Shown piece by piece: positions 25,005 to 33,581 of a stretch of 64,000 nucleotides of DNA. How positions within the stretch are numbered: the first letter of the stretch is position 1; each line of letters begins with the position of its first letter. Under the pieces are notes generated by a model that was given only the letters and a program-made list of their open reading frames with translations, had not been told where the DNA came from and did not search any database. The stretch spans positions 310,001 through 374,000 of the forward strand of contig NZ_BNBI01000004.1 in NCBI RefSeq assembly GCF_014655295.1, given 5' to 3'. Both the position numbers and the translations under genes were made by a program. This stretch comes from Streptomyces fumanus (lineage in GTDB: Bacteria > Actinomycetota > Actinomycetes > Streptomycetales > Streptomycetaceae).

Positions 25005-26638
25005 CGGGTGCCCCCGTCGGCCTCGGTGCCGGTGCCGGTGCCGTCGCGGTGCAGCGGGAGTTCGACCGTGAACACCGCGCCGCCCCGGGGCAGGTTCGCC
25101 GCCCGGATGCGTCCCCCGTGCAGGCGTACGTTCTCCGCCGTGATGGCCAGACCCAGCCCGCTGCTCTCGCTCCTGGCCCGCGAGGTGCTCGCCTTGTAGA
25201 ACCGCTCGAAGATGTGCGGCATGGCCTCCTCGGCGATCCCCGGTCCGTTGTCGCTCACCTCGATGACGGCCCACGCCATGCCCGCCCCGTCCACCCGCAC
25301 CTCCATGGTCAGCCGCACGGGCGGCGCTCCGTGCCGCAGTGCGTTGCCGATCAGATTGGCCGTCACCACGTCGAGCCTGCGGGGATCGACGCGTGCCCGG
25401 AGCTCACCCGGCCCGGGCAGTTGGGTCTCCACCTGCTCCGGCCGCCACCGGGAGGCGACGGTGCGCCGTACGGACTCGGCCAGGTCGATCTCGTCCCGGT
25501 GGAGTTCGGCCGCCCCCGCGTCGAAACGGGAGATCTCCATCAGGTCGTTCACCAGTCCGCTCAGCCGGTTCGTCCCCTCGCTGATGAGCCGCAGCGCCTC
25601 ACCGGTCTCCCCTTCCCGCTCCAGGTCCAGCACGTCGGTGACCGCCGACATCGCCGCCAGCGGTGTGCGCAGCTCGTGGGAGACGTCCGCCACGAAGCGG
25701 CGCCCCTGGGCCTCCAGACGGCGCAACTCCCGTACGGTCCGCTCCAGTTCGGCCGCCGTCTCGTTGAAGGACTGGGAGAGATCGGCCAGTTCGTCGGAGC
25801 CGGTGACGTCCAGCCGGACGTCGAGATGCCCCGCGGCCATCCGGCGCGTCGCCCGGCGCAGCGCCCGTACGGGACGCAGTACGCCGCTCGCGGCGAGCAG
25901 CGCCAGGACGACGGCGAGGCACAGGGCCACCAGGGTGGCCCGCTCGATGCCCGTGACCATGGCCTCGACGTACCCCTCTTCGGTGGTCTGCGGGACCTCC
26001 AGGTACATCACGAGCCCGGATAGCCTGGTCTCCAGGCCCTCGCCCCAGGTGTACGTGACGGGCATGCCGACGACGAGACGAGGCCGCCCGTCGACATTCC
26101 TCCGCTGGAACACGGCGACACGTCGCTCCCGGACGGACCGGAGCATCTCCGGGCTCGGCTCGACGAAACCGGCGCTCGGCGCGTAGGCGCGGTGCCCGCC
26201 GTACGTGGCCATGATCCGCCAGCCCGACGAACGGTTGGCGTACAGCACCTGGTCCACCGCGGACTGGAGGTCCGCCTGGTCCGGGGCGATGGGGATCGAG
26301 GGCGCGACGGCGTCGACGCTGATACGGAACTGGTTGATGACGGAGTCCTGGCTCTGCTGGAGCACCCCCGTACGCGCCTCACGGAAGGCGAGGGCCCCGG
26401 TGCCCAGGGAGCTGGCCATGGCCACCAGGACGAAGGACGTCAGCAGGCGGGGGCGCAGACCGCGCAGGGGGAGCGGGATACGTGCGAGAGCCGCCCGGAG
26501 GAAGCGCCGGGGGCCGGCACCCGGTACGGCGGTGTAGGGCTTTTCAGCAGGGGAGACCGCAGATGCGGTTCTCCGCTCCCCGGCGGCCTTCCGTCTCCGT
26601 ACGGTCCTCCGCGTCCGCGTGGGCGTCCGGTCGCTCAT
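25001..26638 (-). CDS. Sensor histidine kinase, AfsQ2/CseC-like
   Basis: This 545-residue kinase has a long basic N-tail and TM1 at about 64-84. An extracytoplasmic sensor domain spans about 85-232, and TM2 lies at about 233-253. A HAMP domain (RPVRALRRATRRMAAGHLDVRL) follows, then HisKA with phospho-acceptor His321 (DVSHELRTPL), and HATPase_c with NLIGNALRHG, DNGPGI and SSGLGLAI. ATG 26638 overlaps the regulator stop. Order regulator-kinase-lipoprotein and sequence both recall S. coelicolor AfsQ1-AfsQ2, which responds to nitrogen status, or CseB-CseC, which responds to envelope stress. Which of the two is closer cannot be settled by eye. Confidence 0.88.
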   Translation of the reverse strand: MSDRTPTRTRRTVRRRKAAGERRTASAVSPAEKPYTAVPGAGPRRFLRAALARIPLPLRGLRPRLLTSFVLVAMASSLGTGALAFREARTGVLQQSQDSVINQFRISVDAVAPSIPIAPDQADLQSAVDQVLYANRSSGWRIMATYGGHRAYAPSAGFVEPSPEMLRSVRERRVAVFQRRNVDGRPRLVVGMPVTYTWGEGLETRLSGLVMYLEVPQTTEEGYVEAMVTGIERATLVALCLAVVLALLAASGVLRPVRALRRATRRMAAGHLDVRLDVTGSDELADLSQSFNETAAELERTVRELRRLEAQGRRFVADVSHELRTPLAAMSAVTDVLDLEREGETGEALRLISEGTNRLSGLVNDLMEISRFDAGAAELHRDEIDLAESVRRTVASRWRPEQVETQLPGPGELRARVDPRRLDVVTANLIGNALRHGAPPVRLTMEVRVDGAGMAWAVIEVSDNGPGIAEEAMPHIFERFYKASTSRARSESSGLGLAITAENVRLHGGRIRAANLPRGGAVFTVELPLHRDGTGTGTEADGGTR

Positions 26639-27321
26639 GAGGTCCCGAAGCGGTAACCGAATCCGCGGACGGTCTGCACGTACCGGGGATTCCTGCCCTC
26701 GCCGAGCTTGTTGCGCAGTCGCTTCACACAGGCGTCCACGAGCCGTATGTCACCGTGGTAGCTGTGTTCCCAGACCGCTTCCAGGAGCTGCTGGCGGCTG
26801 AACACCTGGCCGGGCGAGGCCGACAGGGTCAGCAGCAGCCGCAGTTCGGAGGGGGCGAGGGTGACGGGTTCGCCGCGGTGCGTCACCACGAGCCCGGCTC
26901 GGTCGACGACCAGCTCGCCGTGCGTCTCCGCCCGGGGACGGGTGCCGTCCGGCAGCGACGCGTCCTGTCTGCGCAGCACGGCCCGTATCCGTGCGTCGAG
27001 CACCCGGGCCTGCACGGGCTTCACCACGTAGTCGTCCGCACCGGTCTCCAGTCCCACCACCACGTCGACGTCGTCTCCCCGGGCCGTCACGATGATGATC
27101 GGCACCTGGTCGCGGTCCCTGATCCGGCGGCACACGTCCAGACCGGACATGCCGGGCAGCATGAGGTCGAGCACGACGACGTCCGGCCGGAAGGGGAGGA
27201 GCTGTTCCAGCCCTTCCTCACCCGTCTCCACGGCGAAGACCTCATGCCCCTGATGCCGCAGACCCAGTTGGACGGCCCTGCGGACATCCAGGTCGTCCTC
27301 GACGATCAGAACCCGTGGCAT
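26635..27321 (-). CDS. OmpR-family response regulator, AfsQ1/CseB-like
   Basis: This 228-residue regulator has an N-terminal receiver with acidic pair EDD at 8-10, phospho-acceptor Asp52 (VLDLMLPG), a Thr switch (VTARGDD) and Lys in VKPVQ. The C-terminal winged helix has LAPSELRLLLTLSASPGQVFSRQQLLEAVWEH and VDACVKRLRNKLGEG. The stretch VVVGLETGADDYVVKPVQ is nearly the same as I recall for AfsQ1. Two GTnAC-n6-GTnAC-like boxes just upstream (27384 and 27423) suggest autoregulation. Unlike the S. coelicolor locus, no sigQ lies opposite; a DUF3152 gene does. Confidence 0.9.
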   Translation of the reverse strand: MPRVLIVEDDLDVRRAVQLGLRHQGHEVFAVETGEEGLEQLLPFRPDVVVLDLMLPGMSGLDVCRRIRDRDQVPIIIVTARGDDVDVVVGLETGADDYVVKPVQARVLDARIRAVLRRQDASLPDGTRPRAETHGELVVDRAGLVVTHRGEPVTLAPSELRLLLTLSASPGQVFSRQQLLEAVWEHSYHGDIRLVDACVKRLRNKLGEGRNPRYVQTVRGFGYRFGTS

Positions 27322-27383
27322 GTCGGCAGTGTAAGCAGACCGGATGAGATGACTGTCCCGGCGAAGACCCCTCTCCGATCGCT

Positions 27384-27399
27384 GTTACACAACGATCAC
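27384..27399. promoter_or_regulatory. AfsQ1-type box 1
   Basis: GTTACACAACGATCAC fits GTnAC-n6-GTnAC, the consensus I recall for AfsQ1, at 7 of 8 defined positions. It lies 63 bases upstream of the response regulator start. Confidence 0.6.
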
Positions 27400-27422
27400 A
27401 CGGGCCGGGGAACGCGGGCGTC

Positions 27423-27438
27423 GTTATCTTTCCGTGAC
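27423..27438. promoter_or_regulatory. AfsQ1-type box 2
   Basis: GTTATCTTTCCGTGAC fits the same consensus at 7 of 8 defined positions. It lies 47 bases upstream of the DUF3152 gene, so both divergent genes could be controlled. Confidence 0.6.
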
Positions 27439-27484
27439 AGCGCCGGCTCAGGGCGATCATCTGGAATCCCCACATTGAGCTGCC

Positions 27485-28390
27485 ATGTATGCGGCACAAC
27501 AGCGGCAATCCCCACCCGCCACCGGCAACACCGCCACCGGCAGCACCGTCACCGGCGGCACCGCTGCCGGTCACCGCGCCGGTCGCCGACGCCGGTCCGC
27601 CCATCGCCGGGTGCGGCCGCGCCGCCGGGGCCGGAGCCTGCTGATCGGGCTGCTGGTGGCCGCCGGCCTGCTGGGTTCGGCGGCGTACCTCCTGGAAGGC
27701 GGGCGGAGCGACGCATCGCGCGGTGCGCCGCACCCGCGGAGCATGCACGCCACCCCCACCCCCACACCGTCCCCCTCCGCCTCCCCCTCTCCCTCCGCGA
27801 GCCGGACCGGGATCGAGGTCCCCCCGAAGGGCAGCGGTACGTTCGTCACCGCGCGGGCGAGCGGGGAGACGGTGGGCAGCGGTTCCCGCCCGGTGCGCTA
27901 CGTCGTGGAGGTCGAGACCGGCCTCGACATCTCGCCGTCCCAGGCGGCCAACGAGATCGCCGGGATACTCGCCGCCCCACGGGGCTGGACCCACGACCCG
28001 GACAACGCGTTCCGGCTGGTGGGCGCGGGATCGCCGCACGACATCACGATAAGGATCGCGACACCGGCGACCGCGGACGCCCTGTGCTGGGCGGGCATCC
28101 AGCAGGACACCGGCGGCGAGTACAACTGCGAGGTGCCCGGAGGGGTGGTGGTGAACCTCAAGCGCTGGGTCAAGGGCTCGCCCACCTTCGACGGACCGAT
28201 CCATGACTACCGGGCGCTGATCATCAATCATGAGATGGGGCACTTCCTCGGTCACTCCCATGTGACCTGCGGGGGCACCGGGCAACTGGCCCCCGTGATG
28301 ATGCAGCAGATCAAGGGCCTGCACGGCTGCGTCGCCAACGCCTGGCCCTACGACGAGAACGGTGACTTCATCACCGGGCCGCCCGCATGA
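27485..28390 (+). CDS. DUF3152 membrane-anchored zinc-protease-like protein
   Basis: This 301-residue protein has a basic N-tail, a membrane helix at about 51-70 and a Pro/Ser/Thr-rich linker (about 88-107), then an extracellular DUF3152 domain. HEMGHFLGHSH at 249-259 is a perfect HExxHxxGxxH zinc motif of the metzincin type, followed by VMMQQIKG, which may be the Met-turn. The protein is probably a cell-surface protease; the family has no settled function. It is divergent from the AfsQ1-like regulator, and box 27423-27438 lies in its promoter region, making it a candidate regulon member. Confidence 0.85.
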   Translation: MYAAQQRQSPPATGNTATGSTVTGGTAAGHRAGRRRRSAHRRVRPRRRGRSLLIGLLVAAGLLGSAAYLLEGGRSDASRGAPHPRSMHATPTPTPSPSASPSPSASRTGIEVPPKGSGTFVTARASGETVGSGSRPVRYVVEVETGLDISPSQAANEIAGILAAPRGWTHDPDNAFRLVGAGSPHDITIRIATPATADALCWAGIQQDTGGEYNCEVPGGVVVNLKRWVKGSPTFDGPIHDYRALIINHEMGHFLGHSHVTCGGTGQLAPVMMQQIKGLHGCVANAWPYDENGDFITGPPA

Positions 28391-28414
28391 CCGGCGCCGC
28401 TGATGCCGAAGCGC

Positions 28415-28434
28415 GCCTCGCCGCTGGGCGAGGC
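28415..28434. terminator. Hairpin between convergent DUF3152 and ThrRS genes
   Basis: An 8-bp stem (GCCTCGCC / GGCGAGGC) with a 4-base loop lies in the 50 bases between two convergent stops and could serve both. Confidence 0.6.
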
Positions 28435-28440
28435 CGGGGA

Positions 28441-29676
28441 CTATGAGGTGGCGTCGGCCCACAGAGCGGTGCTGTGGGCCCCGATGAGAGCGTCGATGCG
28501 GGTGAGTGCGTCACCGACCGGCTGCGGGTCGAGCCGGCGTCCGTCACGCAGGCGCAGTGCGACCTGACCGTCAGCGGCCTCCTTGGCACCGATGACGGCT
28601 TGGTAGGGAACCAGTCGGGCCTCTCGGATGCGGGCGCCCAGGCTGCCGCGGTCCGGTCCCGCGATCCGGGCCCGCAGTCCCAGACGGGTGCAGCGCCGGG
28701 CGAGGGCCGCGGCGTCCGGCAGTTCGGAGTCGGAGACCGGGAGGATCACCATCTGAGTGGGGGCGAGCCAGGCAGGGAAGGCCCCGCCGTGCTGTTCGAT
28801 GAGATGGGCGACGGCTCGTTCCACGCTGCCGATGATGCTCCGGTGAACCATGACCGGGCGGTGCCTGGCGCCGTCCGCGCCGATGTAGTGCAGGTCGAAC
28901 CGCTCGGGCTGGTGGAAGTCGACCTGGACGGTGGACAGGGTGGACTCCCGACCGGCGCCGTCGGTGACCTGGACGTCGATCTTGGGACCGTAGAACGCGG
29001 CCTCCCCCTCGGCCGCCTCGTAGGTCAGGCCGGAGCGGTCCAGGACGTCGGTCAGCAGTGCGGTGGACCGCTGCCACTTCTCGGGTGCGGCGACGTACTT
29101 GCCACCGGGCCCCGGGAGGGAGAGCCGGTACCGAGCGGGGGTGATGCCGAGCGCCTCGTACGCCCGGCGGATCATCTCCAGCGCTGCCTGCGCCTCCTCG
29201 GTGACCTGGTCCAGGGTGCAGAAGATGTGTGCGTCGTTGAGCTGGATGGCCCGCACCCGGGTCAAACCGCCGAGCACGCCCGAGAGCTCGGCGCGGTACA
29301 TGCCGCCCAGTTCGGCCATCCGCAGGGGCAGTTCGCGGTAGCTGTGGGAGCGGGAGCGGTACATCACCGCGTGATGGGGGCACAGGCTCGGCCGCAGGAC
29401 GACCTGCTCTCCGCCGAGGTCCATCGGCGGGAACATGTCGTCGCTGTAGTGCGCCCAGTGCCCCGAGATCTCGTACAGCTCCCGCTTGCCGAGGACCGGT
29501 GAGTACACGTGCTGGTAGCCCGCCTGCCGCTCGGCGGTACGGATGTACTCCTCCAGGGTGTGCCGCACCGCCGCGCCGTCGGGCAGCCAGTACGGCAGGC
29601 CGGCGCCGATCAGCGGATCGGTGTCGAACAGGTTCAGTTCACGGCCGAGCTTGCGGTGGTCGTGCGCGGTGGTCAT
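28441..29676 (-). CDS. Threonyl-tRNA synthetase lacking TGS and editing domains
   Basis: This 411-residue class II synthetase charges tRNA-Thr with threonine. It begins directly at the catalytic domain (DHRKLGRELNLF), whereas the usual bacterial enzyme has about 240 more N-terminal residues with the TGS and editing domains. The catalytic zinc ligands are intact: Cys99 (SLCPHH), His150 (NDAHIFC) and His278 (PVMVHRS). The motif 2 Arg128 is present, and an anticodon-binding domain spans about 300-410. It is probably an accessory or resistance-type copy, as ThrRS paralogues are known to give borrelidin resistance; without the editing domain it could mischarge serine. Expression looks attenuator-controlled (29721-29817). 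Confidence 0.9.
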   Translation of the reverse strand: MTTAHDHRKLGRELNLFDTDPLIGAGLPYWLPDGAAVRHTLEEYIRTAERQAGYQHVYSPVLGKRELYEISGHWAHYSDDMFPPMDLGGEQVVLRPSLCPHHAVMYRSRSHSYRELPLRMAELGGMYRAELSGVLGGLTRVRAIQLNDAHIFCTLDQVTEEAQAALEMIRRAYEALGITPARYRLSLPGPGGKYVAAPEKWQRSTALLTDVLDRSGLTYEAAEGEAAFYGPKIDVQVTDGAGRESTLSTVQVDFHQPERFDLHYIGADGARHRPVMVHRSIIGSVERAVAHLIEQHGGAFPAWLAPTQMVILPVSDSELPDAAALARRCTRLGLRARIAGPDRGSLGARIREARLVPYQAVIGAKEAADGQVALRLRDGRRLDPQPVGDALTRIDALIGAHSTALWADATS

Positions 29677-29720
29677 CGCGGTCTCCCTGCTGGTTGCGGA
29701 GCAAGCGACCGGGCCTACGA

Positions 29721-29752
29721 CGAAGCCCCGGGGCACTTGCCCCGGGGCTTCG
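29721..29752 (-). terminator. Attenuator hairpin in the ThrRS leader
   Basis: A perfect 14-bp stem (CGAAGCCCCGGGGC / GCCCCGGGGCTTCG) with a 4-base loop lies between the leader peptide and the ThrRS start. Its 5' arm can instead pair with the end of the leader ORF (GTCCCGG with CCGGGGC), forming an antiterminator. Confidence 0.8.
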
Positions 29753-29766
29753 GATCAGAACATCTG

Positions 29767-29817
29767 TCAGCGCGCCGGGACACTCTCCGGCGTCGTCGTC
29801 ACAGCGGCGCGCTTCAT
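29767..29817 (-). CDS. Leader peptide with three threonine codons controlling ThrRS
   Basis: This 16-residue ORF reads MKRAAVTTTPESVPAR, with three successive ACG Thr codons at positions 7-9. It ends 90 bases before the ThrRS start and 14 bases before the attenuator hairpin. Its own RNA can form a 9-bp hairpin (AGCGCGCCG / CGGCGCGCT) whose loop holds the Thr codons. When charged tRNA-Thr is scarce, a stalled ribosome would open this stem and free its 3' side to pair with the terminator, allowing ThrRS transcription. This is the classic logic of amino acid operon attenuation. The shape of the RNA is seen in the sequence; the mechanism is inferred. Confidence 0.75.
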   Translation of the reverse strand: MKRAAVTTTPESVPAR

Positions 29818-30150
29818 GCCCCAGACGTTAGCAGGACACAGCGATGCCCACACGGCCATTCCCCGTCAGGAGTGCCCGGGTATCCCGCTCGGTGGCGCTC
29901 CCCCTGACCGCCATGCCCCCCGGGCCGCTGGGCGCAGTTCTCCTGATGCTCCGTCAGTAGGGGCGGTGCCCTCAGGTGGCGTGCCTGCCGCGCTCCTTCG
30001 GGCGTGCGCCGCCCGTACCGGCGCGAGCGGGGCGACCATGGGCTCGTCAACGCCCCGGACCGCTTGCCGGACCAGGGGCCCGCGGACGCCGGCACATCGC
30101 GGGCCCGGCGGCGAGCAGCGGGGCGCCCGCCGCCCGAACAGGAGAAGGCC
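29818..30150. other. Divergent intergenic region, promoters not resolved
   Basis: These 333 bases separate the ThrRS leader from the secreted propeller gene. They should contain the ThrRS promoter on the minus strand and the propeller promoter on the plus strand. I see no convincing boxes, repeats or additional gene; frames crossing it have no family resemblance. Confidence 0.5.
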
Positions 30151-32466
30151 ATGCACCTCGCACACCTCCGAAGACGCCCGCGCCCCCTGCGGACCACCGC
30201 GTCCCGCACCGCGGGCCTGCTGCTCGTCCTGTCCCTCCTCGGCATCGCGCCGATGGCCCCGACACCGGCCCGGGCCGCCACCGCGTTCTCCGCGAAGGTC
30301 GACTTCGCGACCGCCGCCACCGTCCCGGTCGACGGCCACGTCCTCGACTACGGCCAGCCCTACGGCGCCCGCACCGGCACGAACCAGGGCACCGGGCTCA
30401 CATACGGCTGGGTGGGGCTGGCGGACGCCACGCCACTGGACCTGACGGGCAACGGCCGCGACCGGGGCGCCGCGGAGCCCGACCGGCTGCTCGCCACGTT
30501 CATGCACATGCAACTGCCCGCCTCCTCGACCGGTGTCAAGACGCCCGGCCGGTGGGAGATGGCGGTGCCGGCCGGCACCTACTCGGTGACGGTGGCCGTG
30601 GGCGACGCCACCAGCCTGGACAGCGCGCACACGATCCAGATCGAGAACCAGAACGCGGTCGACGGCTTCGTCCCCACCTCCGCCGAGCGCTACCGGACCC
30701 GGACGTCCCAGGTGACGGTCACGGACGGCCGGCTGACCGTCAGCCCGCTCGGCGGCAGCAACACGAAGATCGCCTACCTCACCGTCACCCCGCTCGCCGA
30801 CGCCTCCGCCCACCCGGAGATCCGGACGGTGACCCCGGCGAACACGGCGACCGGCGTCACCCCGACCGGCAGTGTGGTGGCCGACCTCCGGCTCGTGGGG
30901 CCCGGGGTGGACGCCGCGACCCTCACGACGTCCACCGTCACCCTGACGGAGTCGGCGACCGGCACGGCCGTACCCGCGCACGTGGTCACCAGCGGCGGGG
31001 GAGACGTCGTCAACCTGTCGCCGACCACCGGTCTGAAGGCGAACACCCGCTACCGCTTCACCGTCACCGACGGCGTACGGGACCTGGACGGCCGCACCTT
31101 CATCCCCTGGCGTTCGGTGTTCACCACCGGCGCGGGCGCCGGCACCGGCACCGTCGCGTTCGACAAGGTCGCCACGGCCGCGACCGGCAAGAGCTTCGCC
31201 TCCGTACTGAAGGGCCCGGACGGCAAGCTGTACGCGTCCACCCTCGACGGCTACATCATGCGGTACGCCATCGCCGCCGACGGCACCCTCGGCGCCGCGG
31301 AGACGATCTCCACCGTCCGCGCGGACGCGACGGCCCGCGGACTGCCGGGGGCACCCGCCCGCTCGGTGCTCGGGATGGCGTTCGATCCCGCGTCCACCCC
31401 CACCAGCCCGATCCTGTGGATCACCTCCAACACCATGTACGCCGGCGGCACCCCGAACGAACCCGACTGGTCCAGCAGCATCGCCAAGCTGAGCGGGCCG
31501 AACCTCGCCACGTACACCGAGGTGATCAGCCATCTGCCGCGCTCGGTGAAGGACCACGAGACCAACTCCCTCGCCTTCGGCCCGGACGGCGCCCTCTACG
31601 TGACGCAGGGCGCCCTCAACGGCATGGGCGCCGCCGACCCGGTCTGGGGCAACCGGCCCGAGCACCTGCTCAGCGCGGCGGTGCTGCGCCTGGACCCGGC
31701 CAAGCTCCCCGCGTCCGGCGCCGTCGACGTACGGACGGAGAGCCCGGGAACGTACGACCCGTTCGCCGCCGACGCGTCGCTGACCCTCTACGCGACCGGC
31801 ATACGCAACGCCTTCGACCTGGTGTGGCACAGCAACGGCCATCTCTACACGCCCACCAACGGGTCCGCGGCCGGCGGCAACACTCCCGCCACCCCCTCGC
31901 CGCTGCCCGCTGCCTGCACGGGCCACCGCATCGACGCGGCGACGGCCGGACCCTACACCGGCCCCGCCGTCCCGGCGCTCACCTCCAACCCGGTCGCGGA
32001 GACCGACTACGTCTTCGACGTGAAGAAGAACCGGTACTACGGGCACCCCAACCCGGCGCGCTGCGAATGGGTCCTGGCCGGCGGCAACCCCACTTCGGGC
32101 ACCAACCCGTTCGAGGTCACCGGCTACCCGGTGGGCACCCTGCCGGACCGCAACCTCGATCTGGCGGGGATGTACGACGCCGGGCCGCACGCCTCCGCGA
32201 ACGGTGTCGTGGAGTACCGCAGCGACACGTTCGGCGGCGCGCTCAAGGGCAGGCTCCTGGTCGTGCGGTACAGCAGCGGCCAGGACATCGAGACGTTCGG
32301 TGTCGACGCACAGGGCCGGTTGTCGGCGCCCACGGTCGGCACGACGGGCTTCACCGGCTTCCAGCAGCCGCTCGACGTCACCGAGGACACCGCGAAGGGC
32401 ACGCTGTACGTCACGGAACTGGGCGCGTCGAGGATCACCCTGCTGCGGCCCAGGGTGTCATCGTGA
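30151..32466 (+). CDS. Secreted Ig-like/beta-propeller protein (sorbosone dehydrogenase-like)
   Basis: This is a 771-residue exported protein. A signal peptide covers about 1-43 (basic start, then AGLLLVLSLLGIAPMAPTPARA). Next come a malectin/galactose-binding-like domain (about 44-215), a bacterial Ig-like domain (about 218-325; PEIRTVTPANTATGVTPTGSVV) and a C-terminal six-blade propeller of the PQQ/sorbosone dehydrogenase type. The propeller has LKGPDGKLYASTLDGYI, LAFGPDGALYVTQG and GIRNAFDLVWHSNGHLY. Such proteins bind or oxidise sugars outside the cell; no redox function is proven. ATG 30151 follows GGAGAAGG. It stands alone, with a strong terminator after it. Confidence 0.8.
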   Translation: MHLAHLRRRPRPLRTTASRTAGLLLVLSLLGIAPMAPTPARAATAFSAKVDFATAATVPVDGHVLDYGQPYGARTGTNQGTGLTYGWVGLADATPLDLTGNGRDRGAAEPDRLLATFMHMQLPASSTGVKTPGRWEMAVPAGTYSVTVAVGDATSLDSAHTIQIENQNAVDGFVPTSAERYRTRTSQVTVTDGRLTVSPLGGSNTKIAYLTVTPLADASAHPEIRTVTPANTATGVTPTGSVVADLRLVGPGVDAATLTTSTVTLTESATGTAVPAHVVTSGGGDVVNLSPTTGLKANTRYRFTVTDGVRDLDGRTFIPWRSVFTTGAGAGTGTVAFDKVATAATGKSFASVLKGPDGKLYASTLDGYIMRYAIAADGTLGAAETISTVRADATARGLPGAPARSVLGMAFDPASTPTSPILWITSNTMYAGGTPNEPDWSSSIAKLSGPNLATYTEVISHLPRSVKDHETNSLAFGPDGALYVTQGALNGMGAADPVWGNRPEHLLSAAVLRLDPAKLPASGAVDVRTESPGTYDPFAADASLTLYATGIRNAFDLVWHSNGHLYTPTNGSAAGGNTPATPSPLPAACTGHRIDAATAGPYTGPAVPALTSNPVAETDYVFDVKKNRYYGHPNPARCEWVLAGGNPTSGTNPFEVTGYPVGTLPDRNLDLAGMYDAGPHASANGVVEYRSDTFGGALKGRLLVVRYSSGQDIETFGVDAQGRLSAPTVGTTGFTGFQQPLDVTEDTAKGTLYVTELGASRITLLRPRVSS

Positions 32467-32505
32467 GGAACGGGGCCCGGGGCGGGGGCAGGACCCACGG
32501 CTGAG

Positions 32506-32550
32506 CCCCGGCCGCCGGAGCGACGCCCGCCGTCGCTCCGGCGGCCGGGG
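32506..32550. terminator. Strong hairpin between convergent genes
   Basis: A perfect 20-bp stem (32506-32525 and 32531-32550, starting CCCCGGCCGCCGG) with a 5-base loop lies 39 bases after the propeller gene and can serve it and the convergent NmrA gene. Confidence 0.85.
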
Positions 32551-32673
32551 GAGGCGGGCGCGGCCGGGAACGCCGCCGCCGGGCCGGACAGAAGACGCCG
32601 CGACCGCCCAGAAGCCGCCGCGGAACGACGCTGGGCCCACAGCCTGGCCGAGCGACGCACCGCGGCCGGAGGC

Positions 32674-33564
32674 TCAGGAAACAGCCACGTCCGCGGGCGC
32701 GGTCCAGTTGGTGGCTCGGATCCACTCGGCCAGGTCCAGAGTGGCCGGCTCGATCGAGCGCACCACCGCGGGGTCCGAAGGGTACTCCGCCGCCTTCGCG
32801 AACTCCTGGAACATCACCTTGTCGAGGTCGCTGGGCAGCACGCTCAACGGGAGGGCCTCGTACCGTGCCGGGAGCCCGGCGCGTGCGCCGAACGCCGCGG
32901 CGATCTGCGGGCCCGTCAGCTCGTCGCCGACGAGCTCGATGACTCCGCCGGGCGCCTCCGCGGTGTCGAGCAGGAGCGCGGCGGCGACCCGGCCGACGTC
33001 CCTGACCGAGATCATCTTCAGGGCGACGTCCTCCGGCAGCGGCAGCCTCAGCACGATCTCCCCGTGCTCCAGGCTCGGTGCCAGCACGCTCGCGAAGTTC
33101 TCCATGAAGGCGGTCGCGCGAACCATCGAGGCCCTGAGGCCGGACTTCCTCAGGTACTCCTCGATCGAGTGCTTCGAGTCGTGGTGCGGCACACCCCGCT
33201 CCCGGTCCGCTCCGAACACCGAGTTGAACACGACGTGCGGGACGCCCGCCTCGACCGCCGCGTCGATGAGCGTGGTACCGATGCGGATCTCCGCCTCGAC
33301 CTCTTGGAGGCTGTTCGCCTCCGGAGTCATGAAGGAGAACCCCTCGACCGCCGCCAGCGCGGTGGCCACCGACGCCGGGTCGTCGGCCCGGACGGCCGCC
33401 AGCTCGACGCCGCGGGCGGCCAGCGCCTGAGCCCGGTCGGACCGCGGGTCGCGGACCAGAGCCCGCACCCGCGCCTTGTGGTCCAGCAGCGCGTCGACCA
33501 CCGCCCCGCCCTGCTGTCCCGTCGCGCCGAAGACTGCGATCGTGCCGGTCGTCCGTGGGTTCAT
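32674..33564 (-). CDS. NmrA-family NAD(P)-binding protein
   Basis: This 296-residue atypical SDR has cofactor loop VFGATGQQGGAVVDALL near residue 13 and VRALVRDPRSD after the second strand. NSVFGADRERGVPHHDSKHSIEEYL takes the place of the classical YxxxK region. Members act as redox sensors or as NADP-dependent reductases of quinones and related compounds. I chose ATG 33564 because AAGGG lies 8 bases upstream; a GTG at 33573 is in frame. It lies downstream of a MarR regulator on the same strand, and two palindromes occupy the gap, so it is probably the regulator's target. Confidence 0.85.
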   Translation of the reverse strand: MNPRTTGTIAVFGATGQQGGAVVDALLDHKARVRALVRDPRSDRAQALAARGVELAAVRADDPASVATALAAVEGFSFMTPEANSLQEVEAEIRIGTTLIDAAVEAGVPHVVFNSVFGADRERGVPHHDSKHSIEEYLRKSGLRASMVRATAFMENFASVLAPSLEHGEIVLRLPLPEDVALKMISVRDVGRVAAALLLDTAEAPGGVIELVGDELTGPQIAAAFGARAGLPARYEALPLSVLPSDLDKVMFQEFAKAAEYPSDPAVVRSIEPATLDLAEWIRATNWTAPADVAVS

Positions 33565-33581
33565 CGCTGCCACCCTTCACT

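Noticed and set aside
29721..29817. A T-box riboswitch before the ThrRS gene
   Set aside because: No T-box consensus or specifier stem is visible; a short ORF with three Thr codons and competing hairpins explains the region better.
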